Assembly: GCA_041287635.1 (NCBI GenBank)
Contig: JBGGNG010000152.1
Location: 3,115 to 67,114, forward strand
Source: JAOUEA01 sp041287635
GTDB taxonomy: Bacteria > Actinomycetota > UBA4738 > HRBIN12
DNA: 64,000 nt
Direction of reading: 5' to 3'
A model generated the notes under the pieces. It saw only the letters and a list, made by a program, of their open reading frames with translations, ran no database searches and had not been told where the DNA came from. Position numbers and translations under genes: made by a program. This document shows positions 58,151 to 64,000 of this stretch, piece by piece; position 1 is the stretch's first letter; each line of letters opens with the position of its first letter.

Positions 58151-59254
58151 TCAGGAGACAGCCGCAGGTAGCCGCACGGGCATCACCAGGTAGGTGAACT
58201 CGTCGCTCTCGCCCCGCACGACTCCGGGCTTCAACCCGTCGCGAACGTCGATGCGGACGCTCTCGCCGTTCGCCGCGCGCAGCCCGTCGGCCAGGTACTG
58301 CGGATTGAACGCGACGGTGAGATCGTCGCCCTCGTACCTCGCCTCGACGGTCTCCACGGCTTGGCCGAGATCGGGGCTCGACGACGACAGCTTGACCCCG
58401 AGCGCGTTGAACTCCAGTCTCACCGGCGTGGTGTCGCGCGCCATCAGCCCGACGCGACTCACCGCATCGAGCAGCTGCTGGCGACTGATCGTCAGCCGGC
58501 TCTCGTGCTGATCGGGCAGGAGCTGGCGGTAGTTCGGGAACTCGCCCTCGATCAGCCGCGACGTGAGCGTGAGCTCGCCGACGCGGAACGCCACCTGCGA
58601 CTCGTCGACGAAGATCTCGAGCGATGCCTTCTCATCGGCGGCGGCGCCCCGGCCTGCCTCACTCAGCGCGCGCTCGGGCACGATCGCCTTGGCTTCGCCG
58701 TCGGCGGTCGCCACGAGCTCGCGGACGGCGAGCCTGTACGAGTCGGTCGCCACCATCACCACGCCCTCACGGCTGACCTCGATCAGCACCCCCGTCAGCA
58801 CCGGACGAGCCTCGTCGCGCGATGCGCCGCGCGCGACCTGATGAACCGCCTCGGCGAACGCACCCGCCTCGGCGGTGATCTTCGTGCCGCTCGGTTCTTG
58901 CAGGCCCGGGAAGTCCTCGGCCGGCAGGAGACGCAGGGTCCCCTCATATGCGGCGCAGCGGATATGGGCTTGCGACTGATCGGTCTCGACATCGACGGGG
59001 GCATCGGACAACGACTTCACGGTGTCGCCGAGCAAGCGGGCCGGCACGAGGTCGATGCCCGGCTCGCTCACCTGCGCGTCGGTCGCCAGGCGGGCCGAGA
59101 CCTCGAGGTCGGTCGTCGTCAACGTGAGACGGCCGTCGTCGGTCGCCTCGATCAGCACCCCCGTGAGCGCCGGGATGCCCGGCCTCGACGACACCCCGCG
59201 CTGAACGGTCTGCAGCGCCTCGGACAGCGCATCGCGGTCACACCGGAACTTCAC
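58151..59254 (-). CDS. dnaN: DNA polymerase III beta sliding clamp
   Basis: The 367-residue clamp starts at GTG-AAG-TTC (V-K-F-R-C-D-R-D-A-L) behind AGGGGGTGG; an in-frame GTG 9 nt upstream is an alternative. Three repeated clamp domains are evident, with typical P-A-R-L-L/x-D-T-V-K-S-L, R-P-V-L-T-G-V-L-I-E-V and the C-terminal Y-L-V-M-P-V-R-L. It tethers polymerase III to DNA. It follows the origin spacer downstream of dnaA. Confidence 0.97.
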   Translation of the reverse strand: MKFRCDRDALSEALQTVQRGVSSRPGIPALTGVLIEATDDGRLTLTTTDLEVSARLATDAQVSEPGIDLVPARLLGDTVKSLSDAPVDVETDQSQAHIRCAAYEGTLRLLPAEDFPGLQEPSGTKITAEAGAFAEAVHQVARGASRDEARPVLTGVLIEVSREGVVMVATDSYRLAVRELVATADGEAKAIVPERALSEAGRGAAADEKASLEIFVDESQVAFRVGELTLTSRLIEGEFPNYRQLLPDQHESRLTISRQQLLDAVSRVGLMARDTTPVRLEFNALGVKLSSSSPDLGQAVETVEARYEGDDLTVAFNPQYLADGLRAANGESVRIDVRDGLKPGVVRGESDEFTYLVMPVRLPAAVS

Positions 59255-59498
59255 TCGGTCCACCCCCTGCTTCTACTGTCTTGAAGGAAAGAAGAACATC
59301 GGTAGTAGTAGGCACTGTGGAAACCTGCATGGACGGCCCGTTCCTGCAGCGTAGCCGCGCCGTGTGACATGTGGGAAACGTGTGGGGAAAACGTGTCGCT
59401 CCCGGCGGACCCCCGCAACGGAGCCCCGGTTCCCACCGGCAACGCCGATGTTGTCCACAGGTCGGCGCACACGCCGTGGAGCGATCCGGCAGGCGCGT
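59255..59498. other. Probable oriC in the dnaA–dnaN spacer
   Basis: This 244-bp gap lies between dnaN and dnaA, the usual actinobacterial oriC position. TTGTCCACA at 59451–59459 is a perfect DnaA box. Degenerate boxes appear as TGTGGAAAC (59316–59324), TGTGGGAAA (within 59370–59379) and TGTGGGGAA (59381–59389). A relatively AT-rich tract at 59272–59312 (TACTGTCTTGAAGGAAAG) could be the unwinding element. The spacer is short compared with Streptomyces or Mycobacterium oriC, so extra boxes in the dnaA 5' region may contribute. Confidence 0.7.
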
Positions 59499-60932
59499 TC
59501 ATGCGGCGCGCACCCGGCCGCGGATGATGCGTGTGAGGTCCTGGACTTGGCGGAACGTGGCGTCGCGAGCCCGCATCTCGTCCTCGACCTTGCGGATGCC
59601 GTGCAGCACGGTCGTGTGGTCACGCCCGCCGAAGATCTCGCCGATCTTCAGCAGCGAGAGGCCCGTGCACTCACGCGTGAGGTACATCGCGATGTGCCGG
59701 GCCTGGGTGAGCGGGCGCGACCGCGACTTCGACATCAGGTCCGCCGGCGACAGCGAGAAGTACTTCGCGGTCTCGTCGAGGATCAGCGGCGGCGGGATCT
59801 CGTTCTGGGTCTGGGGGATGAGGTCCTCGAGCGCACGCTCGGCGAGCGTGTTGTCGATCGGCTGGCCGGTCAACTCGCTCCACGCGACCACCCGAACGAG
59901 CGCTCCCTCGAGCTCACGCACGGACTGGTCGAACTTGGAGGCGACGAACTCGATCACGTCGGCAGGCACGGTGATGTGCTCGCGCTCGGCCTTCAGCTGC
60001 AGGATCGCGATGCGGGTCTCGAGGTCGGGAGGCTGCACGTCGACGCAGAGACCCCACCGGAACCGGTTCACCAGCCGCTCCTCGAGCCCCGAGAGCTCGT
60101 GCGGAGGACGATCGGACGCGATCACGATCTGCTTGCCGGCCCCGTGCAGGTGGTTGAACGTGTGGAAGAACTCGGTCTGGGTCTCCTCGCGCTTGGCCAG
60201 GAACTGGATGTCGTCCACCAGCAGCACGTCGACCTCGCGGTAGCGCTGACGGAACGCGTCGCCGCCCTGGCGCTCCCGGACCGCGGTGATGAACTCGGTC
60301 ACGAACTGCTCCGACGTGACGTACTTCACGCGGAGCGCAGGCGCGAGCCGGTACATGTGGTGGCCGACCGCGATCAGCAGGTGGGTCTTGCCGAGGCCCA
60401 CGCCTCCGTAGATGAACAGCGGGTTGTACGCCGTTGACGGCGGCGCCTCGGCCACGGCCATCGCCGCGGCGTGAGCGAACCGGTTACTCGGTCCGGGCAC
60501 GAATGCGTCGAACGTGTAGCTCGGGAACGGCAGCCCCGGCGCACCGAGCGTTTCCCGCGCAGCCGACGGCGCCTCGGGGGCGCCGATCGTGGCGTATGAG
60601 GCAGGAGATCGATCGGCCCGGTCGAGGGGGGTGCTCTCGAACGCCCCGGCCGCCTGCTCGCGGAGGGCCTCGTCGATCGAGAGCTCGATCGTCAGCGGCC
60701 GGCCGGCCGCCTCCTGTGCGGCGCGCTCGATCAGCGGAAGATGATTGTGCTGCAGGCGTTCACGAACGAGGGGGCTCGGCACGGCGAGCGTGATCGAGTC
60801 CTCGACAAGGCTCACGGGCCGCACGTCGGCGAACCACATGACGACGGTGGTCTCCGGCAGCTCCTCGCGTGCCCGATCCAGGACGTGGGCCCACGCGTCT
60901 CGGGCGTCGTGTTCGGGGGACGCTACCGCCAT
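59499..60932 (-). CDS. dnaA: Chromosomal replication initiator DnaA
   Basis: The 477-residue AAA+ protein starts at M-A-V-A-S-P-E-H. Domain I (W-F-A-D-V-R-P) and a short variable domain II (~90–150) are followed by the ATPase with G-G-V-G-L-G-K-T (176–183), V-D-D-I-Q-F-L-A and D-R-P-P. Domain IV carries the DNA-binding G-R-D-H-T-T-V-L-H-G. It lies opposite rpmH with a 280-bp gap holding degenerate DnaA-like sites (e.g. CTTTCCACA near 60949–60957), consistent with autoregulation. Confidence 0.98.
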   Translation of the reverse strand: MAVASPEHDARDAWAHVLDRAREELPETTVVMWFADVRPVSLVEDSITLAVPSPLVRERLQHNHLPLIERAAQEAAGRPLTIELSIDEALREQAAGAFESTPLDRADRSPASYATIGAPEAPSAARETLGAPGLPFPSYTFDAFVPGPSNRFAHAAAMAVAEAPPSTAYNPLFIYGGVGLGKTHLLIAVGHHMYRLAPALRVKYVTSEQFVTEFITAVRERQGGDAFRQRYREVDVLLVDDIQFLAKREETQTEFFHTFNHLHGAGKQIVIASDRPPHELSGLEERLVNRFRWGLCVDVQPPDLETRIAILQLKAEREHITVPADVIEFVASKFDQSVRELEGALVRVVAWSELTGQPIDNTLAERALEDLIPQTQNEIPPPLILDETAKYFSLSPADLMSKSRSRPLTQARHIAMYLTRECTGLSLLKIGEIFGGRDHTTVLHGIRKVEDEMRARDATFRQVQDLTRIIRGRVRAA

Positions 60933-61107
60933 ATGGAATCCACAGCACCTTTCCACACCGGTGGAGAACTCGGGGAGGTTCGTCGTGGCGCCGCGCCCAT
61001 CGAAGGCTCGGGTCGCCGGGGGGAAGGCGGGCCGCACGTTAGCACACCGCCTTGGCGGCCTACCGGCCGCCCCAGGGGTCTTGACACTCTTTCTCATGTC
61101 AAGGGCT

Positions 61108-61137
61108 TTGTCCTGCGTCGATGCGGACCCGTATACT
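61108..61137 (+). promoter_or_regulatory. Probable sigma-A-type promoter for rpmH–rnpA
   Basis: TTGTCC (61108–61113) and TATACT (61132–61137), separated by 18 nt, precede the rpmH start by about 75 nt. A further TTGACA…TGTCAA inverted pair lies at 61081–61102. The dnaA–rpmH spacer (60933–61212) holds no other gene. Confidence 0.55.
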
Positions 61138-61212
61138 GCGACGCGGCCGCTCGCCGGCCGCTTCCCACACACCGCGACCACACGATCCGATCACGAAGGA
61201 CCCACGTTCTCG

Positions 61213-61356
61213 ATGGCCAAGGGCAAGCGTACCTACCAGCCGAACAACCGCCGCCGCGCACGTCGCCACGGCTTCCGTCTGCGGATGCGCACCCGCGCCG
61301 GGCGGTCGATCATCTCCTCGCGCCGCCGCAAGGGCCGCGCACGCCTCTCCGCTTGA
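61213..61356 (+). CDS. rpmH: 50S ribosomal protein L34 (bL34)
   Basis: The 47-residue basic protein has the bL34 pattern: K-R-T-Y-Q-P-N-N-R-R-R-A-R-R-H-G-F-R-L-R-M and R-A-G-R-S-I-I-S-S-R-R-R-K-G-R-A-R-L-S-A. It binds 23S rRNA at the base of the subunit. It is divergent from dnaA and leads the rpmH–rnpA–yidD–yidC–jag–rsmG row typical of the origin. Confidence 0.98.
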   Translation: MAKGKRTYQPNNRRRARRHGFRLRMRTRAGRSIISSRRRKGRARLSA

Positions 61357-61369
61357 GAGCGGGCGCCGG

Positions 61370-61684
61370 GTGCGTTCCCGCGAGGTGCGAGACGTCCTCG
61401 ATCGAGCCCGACCCCGTCGCGGAAGACGGGTGGTACTGTTCTTTGCGCCCGGCTCGGGTGAGTGGGCGGTCGTGGCCACGCGTCGTGTGGGCGGGGCCGT
61501 CGAGCGGAACCGGGCCAAGCGGATCCTGCGGGAGGCTTGGAGACAGGTATCGCCGCAGGTCACAGGGGATATCGACGCCGTCCTGATGGCCCGCGAGGCG
61601 ATCCGGGGCGCCACGACGCAGGATCTGGTGAGCGAGATGACCGAGTTGCTGCCACGAGAGGTCGTGCGCGATGAGCGCGCATGA
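61370..61684 (+). CDS. rnpA: Ribonuclease P protein component
   Basis: The 104-residue RNase P protein starts at a GTG 13 nt after rpmH. Alternative starts are nearby because the N-terminus is short. The RNR signature A-V-E-R-N-R-A-K-R-I-L-R-E-A-W-R and the A-T-R-R-V-G-G strand are clear. The protein binds the catalytic RNA to cut tRNA 5' leaders. It overlaps the yidD start. Confidence 0.93.
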   Translation: MRSREVRDVLDRARPRRGRRVVLFFAPGSGEWAVVATRRVGGAVERNRAKRILREAWRQVSPQVTGDIDAVLMAREAIRGATTQDLVSEMTELLPREVVRDERA

Positions 61685-61982
61685 GCTCACCTGGCGCGCC
61701 GGCGCCCCCGCGCGAACGCTCTTGATCGCGTCGATCCGCCTGTACCGCGCGGTCTTCTCAGGATGGCTCGGCGGGCAGTGCCGCTTCTACCCCACCTGTA
61801 GCCGCTACGCCGAAGACGCGATCCGCCATCACGGGACGCTCCGTGGATCGGCGCTCGCGGTCTGGCGCGTCGGACGGTGCAATCCGTACGGTCGCGGCGG
61901 CCTCGATCCGGTGCCGCCGTCCCGTCACGGATCAGGGCGGTATGATGACATCCTACAGGTGAACGAGGAGGCTCGCGCCTAG
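61671..61982 (+). CDS. yidD: Membrane protein insertion efficiency factor YidD
   Basis: The 103-residue protein has the YidD motif set: L-I-A-S-I-R-L-Y-R, C-R-F-Y-P-T-C-S-R-Y-A, H-G-x-x-R-G-S-x-L-A-V-W-R-V-G-R-C-N-P and G-G-L-D-P-V-P. The N-terminal helix sits on the membrane. It assists YidC-dependent insertion. It overlaps rnpA by 14 nt and precedes yidC by 1 nt. Confidence 0.95.
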   Translation: MSAHELTWRAGAPARTLLIASIRLYRAVFSGWLGGQCRFYPTCSRYAEDAIRHHGTLRGSALAVWRVGRCNPYGRGGLDPVPPSRHGSGRYDDILQVNEEARA

Positions 61983-61983
61983 C

Positions 61984-63102
61984 ATGTTGGCCGAGATCCC
62001 CATCATCTCCCCGATCTTCCAGGGGCTGCTCGACGCGCTCGGTTGGGTCCTGGCATGGCTGTATGACGTCATCCCCAACTATGGGGTGGCGATCATCATC
62101 CTTACCCTGGTGCTGAGGTTCCTGCTCTTCCCTCTCGGCATGAAGCAGATCAAGTCGATGCAGGCCATGCAGGCGCTGCAACCGAAGATCAAGGACATCC
62201 AGAAGAAGTACAAGGGCAATAAGCAGAAGGCCCAGGAAGAGACGATGCGCCTCTACAAGGAGGCCGGCGTCAACCCGCTGGGCGGCTGTCTTCCCGTCCT
62301 GGCCCAGTTCCCGCTGCTGATCGCGATGTACGCCGTGCTGAGGGCGCCCGGGTACGAGCCCGTTTCGGAGAACGACCAGGTGACGGCGTACATGATCACG
62401 AACAACCATCTGCCGACCGACAGCGCCCTGTTCGCAAGCGTCGTCACTCATGAGGGCACGGGGTTCCTCGGCCTGAACCTGCAGTGCTCGGCATCGCAGG
62501 CCGGAAGCGTGGAGAACAGCACGATCAAGGACAGCGAGGGCAACGTCGTCAAGCCCGGCTTGCCGCTCGAAAGCGACGAGGGGCAGGCCCTGGATTCGTT
62601 CGAGTCCAAGCCGGTCCTGCCCTGCGGGACCGACGGGCTGACGTCGAAGATCGGCTACGTGCTGCTGCTGGGCCTGATGATCGGAACCTCGTTCTATCAA
62701 ACGCTTCAGACCCAACGCGCGAGCCCACAGGGCGCCGCATCCAACCAGCAGCAGATGATCCTTCGGGTCATGCCGCTCTTCTTCGGGTTCATCGGGTTCA
62801 GCTTCCCGGCCGGCCTTGTCCTGTACTGGACCGTTTCCAACCTCTTCATGATCGGGCAGCAGACGCTGCTGCTCCGTGCGGGTCACATCGGACCGGAAGC
62901 CCTCGATCGGCGCATGGCTGAGCAGAAGGCGAAGATGGCAGCGCAGGAGGAGAAGCCGGCGAAGAAGGGGTTCATGGCAGGCATGATGGAGCGCGCCGAC
63001 GACGAGCGGAAACGGCGCGAGGCCGAGGCCAAGAAGACGCCGCCACCGAAGAAGGGCAGCTCGATGCAGAGGAAGCCGAAGAAACCGGGCTCGGGAGGCT
63101 AG
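61984..63102 (+). CDS. yidC: YidC/Oxa1 membrane protein insertase
   Basis: The 372-residue insertase has five membrane segments: a TM1-like region ~20–45, Y-G-V-A-I-I-I-L-T-L-V-L-R-F-L-L-F-P-L (TM2, ~35–55, with the conserved Arg), then the cytoplasmic Q-A-L-Q-P-K-I-K-D-I-Q-K-K-Y-K hairpin, and L-G-G-C-L-P-V-L-A-Q-F-P-L. A basic Lys-rich C-terminus (K-K-T-P-P-P-K-K-G) can bind the ribosome. It inserts proteins with or without Sec. Confidence 0.96.
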   Translation: MLAEIPIISPIFQGLLDALGWVLAWLYDVIPNYGVAIIILTLVLRFLLFPLGMKQIKSMQAMQALQPKIKDIQKKYKGNKQKAQEETMRLYKEAGVNPLGGCLPVLAQFPLLIAMYAVLRAPGYEPVSENDQVTAYMITNNHLPTDSALFASVVTHEGTGFLGLNLQCSASQAGSVENSTIKDSEGNVVKPGLPLESDEGQALDSFESKPVLPCGTDGLTSKIGYVLLLGLMIGTSFYQTLQTQRASPQGAASNQQQMILRVMPLFFGFIGFSFPAGLVLYWTVSNLFMIGQQTLLLRAGHIGPEALDRRMAEQKAKMAAQEEKPAKKGFMAGMMERADDERKRREAEAKKTPPPKKGSSMQRKPKKPGSGG

Positions 63103-63103
63103 G

Positions 63104-63601
63104 GTGGCTCCTGAACGTGACGACGCGCCGAGCCTCGAAGAGCTCGAGGAGCAGGCCGATGCGGCTGCCGACTTCATCGAGGAGCTACTCGCTCGGATGG
63201 ATATCGACGCGATCGCCGAGCCCAACCCCCACGAGGGCCACATGTACGTCGACATCGTCGACGGCCCCGAGGAGGACATGTCCCTGCTGATCGGTCGCCA
63301 TGGGCAGACGTTGGAGGCGATCCAGGAGCTCACGCGCATGGTCGTCGGGCGCCGGCTCGACCAGCGGGTACGGGTGATCGTCGATGTCGAGGACTTTCGC
63401 AAGCGACGGGAGGCCCAACTCGAGGAGCACGCTCGCGAGCTCGCCGAACGTGTGCGCGAGACGGGTCGGGAGGAAGAGCTCGAGCCGATGAACTCCTACG
63501 AGCGGAAGCTCGTGCACGACGCGGTCGCCGACGTCGACGGCGTCGAGACCGAATCGCGGGGCGTCGACCCCGAGCGGTACGTGGTCATACGCCCGACCTG
63601 A
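63104..63601 (+). CDS. jag: Jag/KhpB-like RNA-binding protein (KH + R3H)
   Basis: The 165-residue protein starts at a GTG 1 nt after yidC. An acidic head is followed by a KH domain with L-L-I-G-R-H-G-Q-T-L-E-A-I-Q-E-L and an R3H domain with M-N-S-Y-E-R-K-L-V-H-D-A-V-A. The N-terminal Jag_N domain of firmicute proteins is absent, as usual in actinobacteria. KhpB binds RNA and affects cell-wall and division genes. Confidence 0.93.
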   Translation: MAPERDDAPSLEELEEQADAAADFIEELLARMDIDAIAEPNPHEGHMYVDIVDGPEEDMSLLIGRHGQTLEAIQELTRMVVGRRLDQRVRVIVDVEDFRKRREAQLEEHARELAERVRETGREEELEPMNSYERKLVHDAVADVDGVETESRGVDPERYVVIRPT

Positions 63602-63713
63602 TCGACCGCTCCAGCTCGATCTCGGTACCGAGGTGACGACCCGCCCAGGATCACCCGGCCCCAGCTCGGCCCTGCCGTTGTCGTAATCTGCCGGAGCATC
63701 CTGACGAGGGGCG

Positions 63714-64000
63714 ATGTTTCACGTGAAACATGAGGGTTGGGCGGTCGCGGCGTCTCTCGGCGTCGATCTGGACGATGCCGCCATCGAACGCCTCGAGCGG
63801 TTCGAACGCAGGCTGAGTGAGAAGGGCGCGCCGATGGGCATGGTCGCCTCGTCGGACCTCCCTCGACTGCGTGAACGGCACATCCTCGATTGCCTCAGGG
63901 CCACTTCCCTGCTCCCAGAGGCCGGGACCGTGTGTGACATGGGCTCCGGGGCCGGCTTGCCCGGGATCGTCCTTGCCATCGCGCGTCCCGACGTGCGCTT
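63714..64000 (+). CDS. rsmG: 16S rRNA (guanine527-N7)-methyltransferase, 5' part (cut by window edge)
   Basis: The 95 codons inside the window begin M-F-H-V-K-H-E-G-W-A-V and carry the RsmG block H-I-L-D-C-L-R-A-T-S-L-L and the SAM-binding D-M-G-S-G-A-G-L-P-G-I-V-L-A. RsmG methylates G527 of 16S rRNA; its loss gives low-level streptomycin resistance. GAGGGGCG precedes the ATG. The first codons are also a parS palindrome. The remaining part lies beyond the window. Confidence 0.92.
   Translation, partial: MFHVKHEGWAVAASLGVDLDDAAIERLERFERRLSEKGAPMGMVASSDLPRLRERHILDCLRATSLLPEAGTVCDMGSGAGLPGIVLAIARPDVR
63715..63730. promoter_or_regulatory. parS centromere-like site (ParB binding)
   Basis: TGTTTCACGTGAAACA is a perfect 16-bp match to the bacterial parS consensus. 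It overlaps the rsmG ATG and codons 2–6. ParB spreading from parS organises origin segregation. parA and parB are expected just downstream of rsmG, outside the window. Confidence 0.93.

Noticed and set aside
61081..61102. TTGACA…TGTCAA inverted pair as divergent −35 elements for dnaA and rpmH
   Set aside because: No acceptable −10 lies at 16–19 nt from either hexamer. The TTGTCC/TATACT pair further right is a better promoter.

Overview
The window is a gene-dense, GC-rich bacterial chromosome segment. It contains the replication-origin block in the order gyrA–gyrB–DUF721–recF–dnaN–[oriC]–dnaA // rpmH–rnpA–yidD–yidC–jag–[parS]–rsmG. Several families are typical of Actinomycetota: CrgA, the DUF3566 protein beside tRNA-Ile, a GPGG-motif membrane peptide, WYL regulators, a NirA-type sulfite/nitrite reductase with an assimilatory APS reductase, and a Cys-containing leader peptide. 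I read it as a free-living actinomycete, probably from a deep non-Streptomyces/non-Mycobacterium lineage. Genus cannot be assigned from this sequence alone.

Layout. 1–1.4 kb: end of a SpoIIE-type phosphatase with an STAS antagonist and an anti-sigma kinase (partner-switch module), then small ORFs. 1.4–5.4 kb: a membrane protein, proline dehydrogenase plus a DapA-like aldolase/lyase, and a leftward trio ending in DUF421. 5.5–9.9 kb: a sulfate-reduction/siroheme operon with its own promoter, leader peptide and hairpin. 9.9–12.6 kb: small stress-type membrane and coiled-coil proteins (YtxH-like, CsbD, Msc-like, GPGG). 12.6–18.3 kb: C45 hydrolase, flippase-like LPG-synthase TM protein, GNAT, FadD, WYL regulator. 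18.4–27.2 kb: DrrAB-type exporter, a lipoprotein, a heterodimeric ABC exporter translationally coupled to a penicillin-acylase-type hydrolase, then crgA. 27.2–34.3 kb: a DnaA-box-like cluster, glutamate dehydrogenase, NmrA-like protein, S9 peptidase and an orphan molybdenum hydroxylase large subunit. 34.3–36.6 kb: two tandem sorbosone/glucose-dehydrogenase-like genes, both with lesions. 36.7–41.3 kb: peptidoglycan peptidases (M23, M15), a BI-1 protein, tRNA-Ala and DUF2461. 41.3–49.8 kb: a serine beta-lactamase/2H-phosphoesterase fusion, a Mau-like disulfide-rich cluster, a 23-residue repeat protein and a MenC/GNAT pair. 49.8–64 kb: tRNA-Ile, DUF3566, a second M23 peptidase and the origin block.

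The most unusual content is as follows. (i) The beta-lactamase–2H phosphoesterase fusion. (ii) A five-gene locus encoding MauD-like and MauE-like disulfide-delivery proteins around a Tat-exported ten-cysteine protein resembling methylamine dehydrogenase light chain, with no heavy chain and with only one Trp, so no TTQ cofactor can form. (iii) A protein built of seven repeats of exactly 23 residues. (iv) Paired lesions in tandem dehydrogenase paralogues. (v) A well-resolved promoter–Cys-leader–hairpin upstream of the sulfite reductase operon. (vi) A parS palindrome overlapping the rsmG start.

The long uninterrupted reading frames antisense to real genes are a by-product of the high GC content. 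I did not annotate them. I saw no insertion sequence, prophage, CRISPR array or rRNA gene.
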